Assembly (NCBI GenBank): GCA_000320545.1
Contig: ADNK01000862.1
Location: 128,501 to 192,500 of the forward strand
Length of the DNA stretch: 64,000 bases
Direction of reading: 5' to 3'
From: Bigelowiella natans CCMP2755
Lineage: Eukaryota; Cercozoa; Chlorarachniophyceae
Part shown: positions 48,088 through 61,179 of the stretch, one piece after another
Layout: each line of letters starts with the position of its first letter
Numbering within the stretch: the stretch's first letter is position 1
Position numbers and translations under genes: made by a program
Notes under the pieces: model-generated
Databases searched by the model: none
Seen by the model: only the letters and a program-made list of their open reading frames with translations
Told to the model about the DNA's origin: nothing

Positions 48088-48120
<33 letters not shown>

Positions 48121-48145
48121 CAGGCAGGCAGGCAGGCAGGGTACA

Positions 48146-48177
<32 letters not shown>

Positions 48178-48408
48178 AACTTAGCTACTACTATGTTCTG
48201 TGGGTAGTCAGTCCCCTAGGAAGGAGGTGGTTCTTATTTTACATCCACATACATCGCATTGCCGAGAAAGGAAAGGAAGAGCCAAGAGAACGCGCCGAGA
48301 TCTCCGAAGAATATCCAAATCTCTGAAGAATATCCACATCCTTTCCACGATCGATCTCCTTTCGACGGGAGTGAGGACGACAAGAAGAGTCGCGTGGACA
48401 TTGCCACC
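47992..48408. promoter_or_regulatory. Divergent promoter region with CA, CAGG/GGCA and ACT repeats
   Basis: Between cyclophilin and the DUF2358-like gene. Three different simple repeats lie back to back at 48088-48178. The rest carries the 5' ends of both genes. Confidence 0.5.
48088..48178. repeat. Triple compound repeat (CA)n, (GGCA)n, (CTA)n
   Basis: Seen directly: CA run, then a GGCA tetranucleotide run, then an ACT trinucleotide run. Confidence 0.95.
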
Positions 48409-49701
48409 ATGGCCGTCGTCCGCTCCTCCGACGCCCCGCAACCTCTTGCAGCAGGGCTATTTCGTACTATTCTCCCCACAGTGCGCACGGCATCTCACCT
48501 CCGGGCAAATAATGGAGTAAAATTCCATAACCTGTCGCGAAGATGGCATCAGCGTCGACAGGGTGAGCGCGAGAGGGCAGCCACTACTGCCCAGGTCATG
48601 CTAACCTCAGCCATAAACATCGTTAACGATGCAGGGGAGTGAGAAGAGGTGAATTTTTTAGGTTAACAAACGTGAGGCTGCTGTTGGAGCCTCGTACGAA
48701 GGAAGAAGAAAAATGATCGTTTCACGTGCTTCTTCAATCGTTCTTGCTGCTATCACAGCGCTGCTTACAAGCGGACCAACCATAGCATCAACGGTATATT
48801 AGACATCAGATCATGCGAGAATCACAACCTTGAATTCGTACTCTAAATATAGCATGAAAAATCCTATGGTGGTTAGAGCGACACTGGCGATGGAGTCGTC
48901 GACATTAGCAGAAGCCCTAGGAGCATAGGCTTCCCAGTGGCACCTCTGGGATCGGTCAAGCATGTAGGTCCAGAGAAAAGGTGGGGGTGGTGATAGGGAT
49001 AGTAATGTCATTGTTTAGGTTGATGGTAATAATTGGAGACATTTTCAGCTACAAGTATGTGTCATAACCCTCTTGCAAAATATGAGCACGCTTCTCCGTG
49101 AAATAAGAGCAAAACGTTGAGCTTTGCCCGAAACTTGATTCATTACAGAACCGGTTTAAGAGTGGAGATAATTAGGGATGTGCTCGAGAATAGCATTGGT
49201 ACGGGACAATATTTCATCCATCCAGAGAGCATGCCAACGGAAATTTTCGACGATTCTTGCAGATTCAAGGATCCCACCACCGGTATAGCACTTCACAGCG
49301 AGCATGCATGCATTTCTACGTTGCTTTTGTGGCACCCTCACTAAGCTCCAGCTTTACCACTGATCGATAAATTGTGTATCTGTCATTTGCTCATAATGAA
49401 ATTATCAGATGTGCAAGGGCTTTCCCGGTATGTCAAGGCACTGGGGATTCTCTTCGATCCAAAACGGAGTTCGGTTACCCTAAAAGAAATCGAGGTTTTG
49501 TCACCGCTGCAAATCAAGGCAACTTGGACTCAGGAGGGGTTTCTCAAGCTTCCATGGAATCCATACGTGCCAGAGTACACATCTACGACATACTGGGAGT
49601 TGGATCCAGAGACGCATCTTATTACAAAACAGGAGCATCTTTGGAGTATATCAGCTCTGGAGGCTCTCAAGGAAACATTCACTCCGTACAATCTACGGTA
49701 G
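48409..49701 (+). CDS. DUF2358-like (NTF2-fold) probable plastid protein
   Basis: Exons: 48409-48594, 48662-48793, 49108-49282, 49409-49701; 261 residues. The start ATG sits in CACCATGG. The C-terminal two-thirds reads FARNLIHYRTGLRVEI, CRFKDPTTDVQGLSRYV, LPWNPYVPEY and STTYWELDPE, which by memory fits the DUF2358/SnoaL-like NTF2 fold common in cyanobacteria, algae and plants; function not established. The N-terminus is basic and Ser/Ala-rich, then a twin-Arg (GRRKMIVSRASS) and a hydrophobic run ending in TIAST, the layout of a thylakoid-lumen Tat presequence. The acceptor at 49106-49107 is inferred; another exon may lie in the 48794-49107 intron. Confidence 0.65.
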
Positions 49702-50646
49702 GAGGAGGTGTGGCCAACCATAGTTGCTTTGCTAGTAACGAATATGCATGGGGAATTAATATGTTGTTAGAATTGTGCGCATGTCGGAGTAAAAGCAAAA
49801 CGAGGTGCTGCAATACGTATTTGATGATGCATCGCAGTAACAAATTGTTACGTTTAGCTGACGTGATTGACAATGTTGGCATTCTACTACATGTTTATAT
49901 GAGCAATAATTTAATAGACTGCATGGCTGATATATGTGCATGGATCGAATGTTTTTGCATCGCAACTCGTGTTGCGTGTGCGTACGATCTGATACGCAGA
50001 CTTCTAGACTTATAGTCATGCGATATTGTTAGGTAGAGCGTGCCGCTATATGCTCGTAGAGCATTTGTTAGCAAAAATATGTGAACTCAATGAAACGATG
50101 GTTATTGCTGCGGAGTTTCATCTACACTGGTGCAACGAGGTTTTTTACTACAAGCGCGACCTTCCTATGTTTTAGTTTTGCCTTGTAGTTTTCATGCATG
50201 CCTAGAAGCATACATGGCTGTTTGAACATGTTATGCTAGATGCTATTCAATTTTGCTGATTAAATTAAGCGGATGCCATGCTGTTGTAGCACAAAGTCAC
50301 ATGCCCGATAGTAGTTAGACGTAAGCCGATAAGAATAACATGCACGTTGTATTCATCTTGAGCAGATTGTTAATTATTTAAAATTAGATTTAGTTTACAT
50401 CAGATAGCATTCCTGTTGGATTATTATGTGTGCAATAATATTAATACCCTGATCGCATCCAATCAGTTAATTTACGCTGCTTCTAACTGCGAATTAACAC
50501 TATTATCATTTGTGCGGTACCTAGAGTAGAGAATATTGAAGATTCAACAAGGGTTACATGAATATAATATAATAATAATACTTCTATGTTGCTCATCAAT
50601 ATCATCACCATCATCACCACCATCATCGTCATCATTCTTATCACAA
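49702..50646. other. Convergent intergenic region
   Basis: AT-rich 3' flank of the DUF2358-like gene and HCF101, with a short CAT/CAC tract near 50600-50635. Nothing else seen. Confidence 0.5.
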
Positions 50647-53600
50647 TTACCCCTCGACGAATGACGCGTACGGCATGAGCGACTGATGTCCATCATTCCA
50701 TAGAATCTGGACGGCATAGTTGCCTGATGGGAGACGAAGGAGGAAGATTCATTAGAAATAGAGGCGGTGAAGGAGATCCTGCATTATTCGCTGCTACACC
50801 GATCAATCGAGCATATAGAAACCCTCTTCTACTTTTGCTTCTTTTTCTTTTTCAGAAATAGTAGCGACTACCCATTGGAAAGATATCAATCGGTTTGACA
50901 TCGTCCGTAATAAGCTCCTTAATATTTGTTGGCGATCGACAACGCCGCCGAAGTTCCACAGGAGAGATGATCTGTGGTGTCACGCATCGCAGGATGATGT
51001 GATGAACTCGAGAATATTGAATTAAAATGACGAGCGGGGAAGAGATTGATTATGATTCCAAGAGAAGCAGAAGATTGGAAACAAAGAGCGTGGATTCCCA
51101 GAGAAAGAGAGAGACAGAGAAAGACAGAGAGAACAGCTTTGAAGCTACTACCAGATACTATTACCACTACTACTACACTACTATACTACTACTGCTGCTG
51201 CTACTGTAACCAATGTATTCTGTATGTATTTGCTGCTTCTGTTGTCATCGACCTGCTCCTCTCCTCCTTTCGTTATGGAAACCACCATATTCCGAGTTGC
51301 GTCGAATATCACCTGCAAGCAACGAATACATCATATACATACACAGCAACCAGCGAATAAGCCGCCCCATCCGAACCTCTGGCCTCGCCGCCTTCGTCTT
51401 CTCCAAGTTATGAATCTCCGTGACCACATCAGAGGCTAATCGATCGTATTGGCTAGCGATCGAGGGGTTTGATGAGGCACCGGTCAGGTAGAATGGACAT
51501 CCTGAATCACCAGCTTCGGACAGCGCAGGTTCCAGAGGCAAGGCGTAAGTGTTCTCAATGCCCCACATCTCTGCGAGTCGCTTGCGGTGGCCTACGAAGG
51601 GGAAAAGAGGAAACAAAAAGCAAGATGGAAAAGGGTAGTGGAATTAGTATAGTAGTAGTAGTAGTAGTAGTAGTAGTGAGAGCCAGAGAGCGAGCGTGTG
51701 TGGTAAAACAATAAGTTGATAGGATTAGAGGATGATATGTATCTATGGCATGTATATATGTATGTATAATAAGGAGGAGAAAGTCTGATGACAGTCCTGA
51801 TCAGAGACCTCTGCTGCTGCTGCTGCCCTGCTGTTTGCTGCTATGAGTGAAAAACAAAAGCTTCGATATCTGATTATGTAGTAGTTTCCCTGCTACCTTT
51901 GCCAAAGATGTACTGCGGGGCGCTAACCAGGTCTAATAGGGATTTTCGTGTCGCTTCAGGGAGGAGAGGAGACGACGATGCACCCTCGTCCAACAGCGCC
52001 TCTACCCTTTTCGAAAGTTCATTGTTTTGCCAAAACGCCATGTTCTCTACTACAGCGACGCACGGAATCCCGACCTGTGTTTCGGTTGAATAGAGACCAG
52101 AATGAGACCTTGTTACATGAGCTGTGTACTTATAACTTCATTGTAGTACACATACCAACTGTGCATAAGTCTCATTCTTCTTATGTTCGTAGTTCTGCTG
52201 GTGGTGCTATGGCTTCCACTACCACTGTTACCATTGCTACCATTGCTAACACTGCTATCACTAACCTTGTCAAACATCTCAACCCCTTTAACAACGTCCG
52301 CGAAGCTTAGGCGCTGTGGTGTTGTGACGACTACCGCCGCGTCGATCGATACTGACTGGCTCAATGTCAACTGAATGTCTCCTATATCAAGCATAAGGAA
52401 AGTAGTTGTGTGTCGTAAGTCTCCCTCTTCTCTCTCTCTTTCTGCCCCTCTTTCTCCCCCCCTCTCTGTCCTGTCTTAAATAAAAAAAAAAGACGACCGC
52501 GACGATGATGGTAACAAGCTTCATTCCGCTCTTCCCCATTTCGCCCCCCCCTTTGTCCTCTTTTTTCGTTTTTTGCCTCTCCTCTTAATTTGCTACTTAA
52601 TTTCTTCTTCTTCTCTCCATCCCTTAGTAGTCGTACCCGTGCCTGGTGGCATATCAATAACCAAAAAGTCCAATTCTCCCCATTGGGTGCGTGTGAGCAT
52701 TTGCTCCACGAGAGGTGCGGCACGAGCCCCTGTTACCAGTCATGCCATAAGACTTATGGAGGAAATAGCTGTGAAAATGTTATTGGGACCGCCGTCGAGT
52801 AGGGATATGTTCATCATCATCATCATCATCATTATCCGTAATGATAGTACCATCATCATCATCATCATTATCATCATTTACTTATTGAACACAAGACGAC
52901 CTCTGACGACCATCGAATCGGTGGGGTTGATAAAGCCCATACTCATCATTTTCACGCCGTGACTGACAATGGATATGATCACTTTCCCACAAGATTATGC
53001 GCAAAATAGACGTGCGTGTGAGGAGGAAAACATGTTTTGTGCCCATATATTCCAGTCTACATGTGCTCACATGAATAACGTATGCACCATATAACATTTA
53101 TCATTTCTATAGGAATTACGCTTCCACTGGGATGATTTCTGATCCTCCATTCTCAAAGGCAACCTGCCGTAGAAATAGAGTGGGGTAAATCATGATAGCC
53201 TAATGCAGGTATTGCCCTCTTCCTCCTCCTCCTCCTCCTCCTCCATCTCTGCTTCTGCAAAGATAGCACTAATCCCTCCCGTCTCTCCCTATTGCTAGGC
53301 AGCCCCAGCAAGACTATGCGATCATCAATTTTTGCCTTTCCTTTAGAAATCACAGCCTGCAAGCTACTGCACCTCTGAATTCTCGGGAGTAACCATTGTA
53401 GGAAGGCTTGGACCGTACAAATCTGTGTCTACGATCCCGACTTTGTATCCTTGTGCCCTTAGAGCGAATGCAAGGTTTACGGACGTCGTGGACTTCCCAA
53501 CACCTGAGGAGGAGGAGTTGTAGGTTGAGAGGAAGGTAGGCGAGGGTTACATGAGTGCTACTTAGATTTTGCATGATGATGTATTGTGAGGCTACAACGC

Positions 53601-54756
53601 TGGCCACACTCTTCAAAAGAATGAATCAGTGTCATCATCGTGTAGCAAACAGCTCAGACATTGGATATCGGGGGAGGGATGACAAACCTCCTTTGCAGCT
53701 GGCCACGGCTATTACCTGAATGTGATAGCAGAGACAGTGATAAGTGTGGAATACTGTAACTCTACAATGTTTTCTCTATTGCAATAATATAGCACACAAT
53801 ACGCACCTTATCGACCGATTTGAGGCCCCCTTTCCGCATGGTGTCAACTTCGGAATTACCCATGTCAGCGAAAGGTGACACAGGAGAGGAAGCAGATGAC
53901 GACGGCGAAGAGGACATCACAGCGCTGGGTGCACCCTCTGGTGCTGTGATCACTATTAGCGGATTTGTAACCCATTCGATCGTCTTCACAGCGTTTTCGC
54001 ACTGTTGCTGTAGGGCCTGTTTCGTCTTTGAGTCCACGGGGAGGGGCAGCTCGACCAAGACCTGAAAGATTCCGAGAAGAGTATTTGTTAAGTACTTCAC
54101 TCTCGAGGATCAAATAAAAATGCTTTTTTTTTGAAAGCAAAACAGAACTGGCACTACGGGCATATAACTTTGACTTAATAACACACAAACTATGTACCGA
54201 GGCGATGCCGAGGGCTTTCTCGCCGAGAGCCTCGCGAACCATCCCAGATTTTACGATATCAATACTGGCTTTACTTCCTCCTATCTTTGCTTGATCAGGA
54301 ACCTCAATAGATGCGAGAGACTCTAACAGCTCGGGATCTACTAAAGGACTAGCATCATTTTCGCTATCAGTATTTTCCACACGACACCTAGGATGTGCGC
54401 GATGATGGAAGCGTCTAACGGGTCCTGAGGCCAGCTCAGAGGGATTTGAAGATACAAGTCGACCTGCTTTTGACATATCTTACGGTAAGCGTCGAGCAAC
54501 ACTCAATAGATTTGCATTTTCACAACCACTGACCTCGGATTCGAGAAAGAGGCAAGGAAATGGAAGCTCTTTGGCTCGGCAGCCGTCGTAAACGCTGAGC
54601 TATGGCTAAACTGAATTTTCTGGAATCCCACGGCGACTCTCTTCCACCTCCCAGAATGATCAGGGCCTGGAGAAGGCAGGCAGTGGGAGACCAGGTGTGA
54701 GGGGGTACCATTGGCTTTTGTTGGAAGCTTTTAACGCGATTTATACTGAACGACAA
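50647..54756 (-). CDS. HCF101: HCF101, Mrp/ApbC-type Fe-S cluster carrier (MIP18 + P-loop + DUF971)
   Basis: Exons (minus): 54756-54534, 54478-54198, 54061-53807, 53715-53688, 53503-53373, 53163-53120, 52962-52901, 52729-52637, 52381-52266, 52074-51897, 51591-51377, 51312-51253, 50971-50872, 50723-50647; 620 residues, against about 530 in Arabidopsis. An N-terminal targeting region is followed by a MIP18/DUF59 domain ([16 protein letters not shown]), the deviant Walker A CKGGVGKST split by an intron, [26 protein letters not shown], and a C-terminal DUF971 domain ([22 protein letters not shown]). This three-part architecture is that of plastid HCF101, which carries [4Fe-4S] clusters to photosystem I and other plastid proteins. 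The N-terminus has a hydrophobic segment ([12 protein letters not shown]) then basic residues, as in a bipartite plastid leader. The CxxC found in many Mrp proteins was not evident in the parts read. Confidence 0.9.
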
Positions 54757-55103
54757 CTATTCTCCATTGACACACAATTTCAATACATTGTATTTTTCTC
54801 TTTTTAGAACTCGTAGGCACGAAGCTCTTTTCCCCCCTGGAAACATCCTAAAGGTGTTGCAGAGTTGGAGTCCCAGAGCAACATACTTCTCTGATCCATA
54901 TTTCTTTAGGTAAAATGCGATGTAAAAAGGTAAAACGACTAGGGATATTTGATGACGTTATGCCGTTTTGGAGATACGTAATGAGACCAATCAGGAGCTA
55001 CCAGATCTGACAACTTTCCAGGCCACACCCGACGGGAAGGGATAAGTGAAGGAGCAAGCAGTAAACTGATTTCACAGGGACTTCGCGTCGAAACGGAATT
55101 TTC
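54757..55103. promoter_or_regulatory. Shared divergent promoter of HCF101 and GET3
   Basis: 347 bp between the two start codons. No obvious TATA box; it must supply both 5' UTRs. Confidence 0.5.
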
Positions 55104-55994
55104 ATGGCATCCAAAATACCCAGCGGAGACGAAGAAGATGAGGAAGAGCTGGAGCCCCTCGAAGGATCTCTCCAAAACATTCTCGATCAGGTTCTTGCAT
55201 GTCCCATCTTCCACTGAGACTTTCCTCCCGAAATTCGAAGAATGAATTCATTTAGTTTTTCAATTAATATAAGCGTAACTTAATACCCTTCCATCTAAAA
55301 TCATTCGCCGATCAGAAAAGCCTCAAGTGGATTTTCGTTGGAGGGAAGGGCGGCGTCGGAAAGGTGATGCTTCAAATGGAATGTAGCGCCTCTTCCCACA
55401 CATCACAACGAGCAGGATAATCCCAAAAAAGTGAAAACGTTGCACCAGAATCACGACTGGAATATGATGCATTCCCATTTATCGGTAACCATCGTGTAAT
55501 ACTTTGTCAGACGACGACATCGTGCTCCCTTGCAGTGGCTCTGACCAAAGTTAGGCGCAGCGTGCTCATTATCTCAACAGACCCCGCACACAACCTCTCC
55601 GATGCTTTTAAACAGAAAATCGGCAAAACAGCGACGAAGGTACTGAAATCCATTAACATGCAGGTTCAAAAAGAACTCTGCAAATATATAGTAATCACTT
55701 ACACAGCACCTTTAACAGATCAATGCCTATGAGAACCTGTACGCAATGGAGATTGAGGCGAAGCTGGATCTCGACGAAAATGGTCTTGATCTCACGATGG
55801 GATCCGAAGGGAAGATGGCCCCCGATTTCCTGCAGGCGATACCGGGGATTGACGAGGCGATGAGTTTCTCTGAATTGATGAAGTGAGCGATGTTATTCTA
55901 ATGTTATTGACAATCGTGGACACTGAGGAAGGGCAGAAGCGGGCTACGATGACGATGATGACGACAATGAATGATTAAGATGTGTGAGCGTGAA

Positions 55995-56061
<67 letters not shown>

Positions 56062-57714
56062 GTAATTTGCGTACATCCCTGTTTGCTACTCTGTCTGATT
56101 TTTTACCTGATCTTTTCCCATCTTCCTCCTTACTTAATCCTATCTCTCCCTTTCCTATTACTGCAGACAAGTGCAGCAAATGGACTACGAGGTAATCGTG
56201 TTCGATACCGCACCAACTGGGCACACGCTAAGGCTCCTCACCTTTCCCAAAGTCCTACAATCGACATTCGGTAGGTGAAGAAGTGTGCAAGTTCACCCAT
56301 TGCGGTATTATTAAATCATTGCCTCTTCGCCATCAACATAGTCTGATCCTGTGGTCGTTATATGGACGCTGTTGTTGTTGTTGTTGTTCTTGTTGTTGTT
56401 GTCTTGGTCAATTATGATTAGGAAAAATAAATTCGCTGAAGCAGAAGTTCTCGGGCTTGATAACGCAGGTATACCCACCCGCTTTCCATACCATTTGTGA
56501 CAATAACTTCATCATCCTCTCACTTAAAACCTATATGATATGAAATTATAATACATTACCTAGTTTGCCGGGATGCTCCAGCAGAGCGGAACCAGCCCCG
56601 ACGAGATCTTCACCAAACTTGAGCAGGTAATGAAATAAGGAGGAGGAGGAGGAGGACGTCGTCACCCTCCTTCGTAGTATATATGTCATTCCGCAGATGG
56701 CCACTGCGAATATTCGCATAAATTATGATCATTCCTCATCGTTCTCTGTTTATAGTTCTGGTGGTGGTGGTAGAGGTGGTGTTGCTGATGAAATTGTGAG
56801 CAATACGGTCCTCCTCCTCCTCCTCCTCCTCCTTACCCTCTTTTTTCTTCGTCGTCTTCTTCTCCACACCGTGATGTCATTGGCTCATATAGGCCAAAAA
56901 GACGATCGATATCGTGCACGCGCAATTCCAGGATCCGGTCGGTGTGTTGTGTGTGTTGTGTTGTTTGTGTGTGCCATCAGGATGGTGTTTCATCTTGTTC
57001 GTCAACCGCTCTAATGCTTTGTTGTATACAACGAAGGACCAAACACGTATTGTGTACTTTTGCTCTTTACGCCTCCTCCTCCTCCTCCTCCTCCTCCTCT
57101 AATATCAGGATGCAACAACCTTCGTCTGTGTGGCAATTCCTGAATTCCTGTCGCTTTTCGAGACCGAACGACTCGTACAAGAACTCACAAAGTAGTAGTA
57201 AATCAGATGGTTGTGGTGCTGTATGTAGCTCAGGCTATACATGGTTGAAGAGGCGGACTAAATATGTTATATGCAACCAATCCAGCTGTTAAAACACTGT
57301 GGGACACAAAATGCGTGCTCTCGTTTCACCCTGTGCTTCGTTGTTCTTATACGTGCATCATCGCAATGGCTCTCTCGCCCTTGATTAGGCACGAGATCGA
57401 TACGCACAATATAGTAGTCAACCAGATTCACTACCTTGATGAAGGTAGGACCACTAATAATTGAATGATAGCCAAATCACTTGCTTCTGCAAGCTATGAT
57501 GCGTCGTATCGATATGTACCGCGTCATCACCAGTTCTCATTAAAGGGGAAAGCGGGTGGAATCATGCGCAGGTGTTGTTAACAACAGCATCATTTCCTTA
57601 TTGCAAATGAACCTTTCAGATTGCAAGGACTGCAAGAAGTGCCAAACGAGATGGAAGATGCAAAAAAAGTAGGAGGCATCAATATTAGATTAAAACATAT
57701 AAATATATATTTCC

Positions 57715-57746
<32 letters not shown>

Positions 57747-57951
57747 AAATGTTATCTTTGTATATTCATATGTCTGTATCTGTCTGGACGTGTGTGTGTG
57801 TGCACGTGTACGTCGTTCTCTTCTTCTTCTTCTTCTTCCAAACCACCACTCACTCACTCACTCATGCCCCCACTCCCAGATACCTGGATCAAATCGATGA
57901 ACTCTATGAGGACTTCCACGTTGTCAAATGCCCTCTTCTAGGCGATGAGGT

Positions 57952-57992
<41 letters not shown>

Positions 57993-58177
57993 CCCCTCTC
58001 TTTCTTTGTCGTCGTTCCAGCTGGGAAGAAGTTTTTCAGCGAAAGACTGCTGCTGCCCATGGGAGATTTGACCTTTGGTGTTGTGTTGTTCCTTTTGATT
58101 TGACACAGGTGAGGGGGGATAAATGCCTTGATAATTTCGCGAAACTACTTTCGAGTCCTTATGTGCCACCCAAGTAG
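55104..58177 (+). CDS. GET3: GET3/ASNA1, tail-anchored protein targeting ATPase
   Basis: Exons: 55104-55190, 55316-55363, 55511-55639, 55719-55882, 56167-56270, 56422-56468, 56564-56626, 56893-56937, 57109-57191, 57389-57444, 57620-57668, 57880-57949, 58109-58177; 337 residues (yeast 354). Motifs: P-loop [10 protein letters not shown] split exactly by intron 55364-55510, switch [13 protein letters not shown], switch [25 protein letters not shown] and the zinc-binding CKDCKKC of the dimer interface, ending VPPK. An acidic N-terminus with no transit peptide indicates the cytosolic form. It receives tail-anchored membrane proteins and delivers them to the ER receptor. Introns carry TTG/TG (55996-56060), TA (57715-57742) and TC (57953-57987) repeats. 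AATAAA lies near 58316. Confidence 0.93.
55996..56060. repeat. (TTG)n(TG)n repeat in GET3 intron 4
   Basis: Trinucleotide run passing into a TG run, within intron 55883-56166. Confidence 0.95.
57715..57742. repeat. (TA)n microsatellite in GET3 intron 11
   Basis: Within intron 57669-57879, followed by a TTC run at 57820-57838. Confidence 0.9.
57953..57987. repeat. (CT)n repeat in the last GET3 intron
   Basis: Begins a few bases after the donor at 57950, so it sits at the 5' rather than the 3' end of the intron. Confidence 0.9.
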
Positions 58178-59355
58178 TTGGTGATGGAGTCGTCTGTGTT
58201 GACAGTATAGAGGGCTGATCATCACTACCGAACTGAGGATGAAAAGGATGCTGAACAGTTTGCGGGAGAATGGGCATATGTTATTGTAGTACATCGCACA
58301 TTGATAGATAATATTAATAAACTTTCACGCATTTCTGAAGTACAAGCATCGCAATTTATATGTTTCGTCATGTTGCGCAATGTGCTGTGTCGTTTATGTT
58401 TAATCTTCTAACTGGAGCAGCTCCCTAGCCTTGCTAGTATGCCATATATGGCGGATGGGTTAAAGCTATGCGCTTTGTTAACTACTGCGCTAGTGCTGTA
58501 TACCTCCGCCATTCTAGAATTGCCTTTTTTTGATAAAGTTGTACGTGTAGTGCACTTGTCGGCTTGATACATGTGTATCTTAGATTACATGCAAAAGTGC
58601 TCTTATCTGTTGTACCCATGCACCGCAGGCTCATAACTCTATCTATCAATGCTATGTGAAAGTGTTGTGCTGCGACTCTGTGCACAGGCACAATGCAATC
58701 AATTGTGTAGCAAGCTAAATGAACGCACACGGATTGTGCCGCGCGAATTCACATGACTGCACTATGATCGTCATACATACTAGCATAATTGTGATTGATA
58801 GCATAGTTGGAACCTCTGTCGAGCAAAATATATTGCATGTACATTGATATCTAAACAAGCAACTATTTACATCCCTCCATTCTCTACCGCTTTCATTAGA
58901 CATTGCTCTCAATGCGTGACCGTGGAGTGATAACTTAGCTCTTTGAGACTTGTGACCATATATTTGAAGCAAACGGCGTTGTTATGCCAAAAGCTTTAAA
59001 TGCAGCCTGATGATATAGTTTGTAACATGTTGTGGGTTGAAAACTACTTGAGGTAGTTATTCTGAGATTGGTTTTTACACAATTTAGTTTTTGTGATGTT
59101 GTAAAGAATATAAAACAAGGGTCCGTCGTTATAGCAGATTTGTCATCTAATCTTATTGTGTAATTTCTTTTTCCTTCTTTCTTCTTGTGTTGTTCTCTTC
59201 ATTTTCTTCATCTATAGTGGCCTTACGCTGACTCCAATTGGGATGAAGATCGTGCATGCAAGCGACTTCACGATATCTCGTAATTCAGCATTCTGTATTA
59301 ACAGACGATGATCGTTCATTCTTGGCAGATTGTATGTGTGTATGTGTGTGTGTAT

Positions 59356-59386
<31 letters not shown>

Positions 59387-60595
59387 CGTTTGCATCGGCA
59401 CTACGTCATCGATATGTAGTGTCGTATTTTGGTGCACAAGCATTCTTCTCCCTTTCATTCTTTCTTTCTTTTTTTCTCGAATCCCGCATTCGTTCACGCG
59501 CCGCACACGTCCAGAAAGAGAGAAAGAGAGAAGGAAAGAAACAAGGCTCCACCCACCTTGTTTATCGTGTACTTGAGGTATGAGAGTCTGGCCTGATAGC
59601 ATCAGTTGTTTATAGATGTTACGTTTGCGATTGCTGCAAATGAAAGCGTGGAACGAGCAAGAGAGAAGAGAATATATGCAATAGAAATCGACGATGATGC
59701 GACAACGCCAACCGAATTCTCATGTAGGCAGGGCGCGTCTTTGAACACAGAATAATGTGTGATATCAATGTCACTGATAACATTGAAACTTTAACGCGGC
59801 GAGACGATGGCTCATGGCTCGCTGCTGCTGCTACTACCATTTTGAGAAGGCCAAGAATCCCAAATCCGTATTTAAAGGTGTGCGCCCACGTCGATATGAG
59901 CTGGTAGCAAACAACGACGCATTAGCAGCAGCAGCATGAGGAGGAGGGGAGTAGATTGGAAATTCGTATGGCGATAAGATAGAAGGGTGGTGGAGGCCAA
60001 TGGTGGCTGCGAGGCAACAATTGCCTATGTTTTAGTCATTTCTCGTCGTCGTAGTCAGAATTGTCAAGACACGTGTTTCAAGAAGAATTATCATTATTGA
60101 GATATACTACCGTTTGCTTGTAATAAAAGTCGTAGTCCTGGTGACAGCTGGCCACGTAGAGATTGAATACTTGCGACAAAAATGGGTAAGATTTAATGGG
60201 AAAAGGCAGTGCGAGGAGAGAGAGAATGACAACCAAAACCACCCGCAATGCAGAAAACAGCGACACCAGTAATCCTTAAGAAGGGTTGCAATTGCTTCGC
60301 ATACCGCTACGATTGCAGCAACCATTGCTCATGCTAACACTCCCCCTACCATCGTTGTAATAAATGTCTTCCAGTCGTCGTTTCTCATGATGTTTATATT
60401 ATGGGCCTATCTGTGCGCTATTATGTCTTCTTCCCGCTAGGTTTGCACGATAGTATACGGTGAAATACCCAGAGCTCCTATGCTGATTTCGAGACTCTCC
60501 ATTTTCGCTCTGATGTTGTTGTCATTTGGATTTGAATAAACGGTTGTAGCAGCATTTGCAAGCAGCAGCACTGTACGGTAGCAGCATGGCTACGA

Positions 60596-60626
<31 letters not shown>

Positions 60627-60743
60627 GGGCATATTAGATTGATGTTGGATGCTCTGCTCTGTGTGTGTGTGGGTGTGTGTGTGTGTGTGGCGTGTAATGC
60701 TCTGGTTGCTATATCGTCATCTTCGTCGTCGTCGTCGTTGAAA
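58178..60743. other. Convergent region without a supported gene
   Basis: Holds a TG repeat (59335-59390), a TTG repeat (60597-60626) and other TG runs (60661-60688). Three plus-strand segments look weakly exon-like (59219-59280, 59616-59720, 59844-59940), but phases do not join and no family was recognised. The minus gene's 3' UTR presumably lies just below 60744. Confidence 0.45.
59335..59390. repeat. (TG)n microsatellite
   Basis: Imperfect TG repeat with TATG interruptions. Confidence 0.95.
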
Positions 60744-61123
60744 CTACATTTGGCTATTTTCATCCATGATGTAGGCCGCCACTAATAAAGAAGAACAAAC
60801 AAACAAACAGAGAGAAGAAGTATGATTACTACTACCCACTTGGTGCTCAAATACATGATGATGATGATTGCATGCCGCGAACGAGGAAAGGGTGGAGAAG
60901 AGGGAGGCGCGTCGAAACTTTGGAAGCAGCATAAACCCCCCCCCCACACCCCTCCCTGATTAATTGATTTACCGAGGATCACGAAGAAAGAATATCCGCC
61001 AGCAAGGAGGATGCCCTGCAAAAATGATGAAAGAAAAAAAGAATGAAAATATAGCTGATTAGAGATGAGGAGAATTGTTGGAGAAGAAGATCGATCGAGG
61101 ATGATGAACGTAGCACAACACAT

Positions 61124-61179
<56 letters not shown>

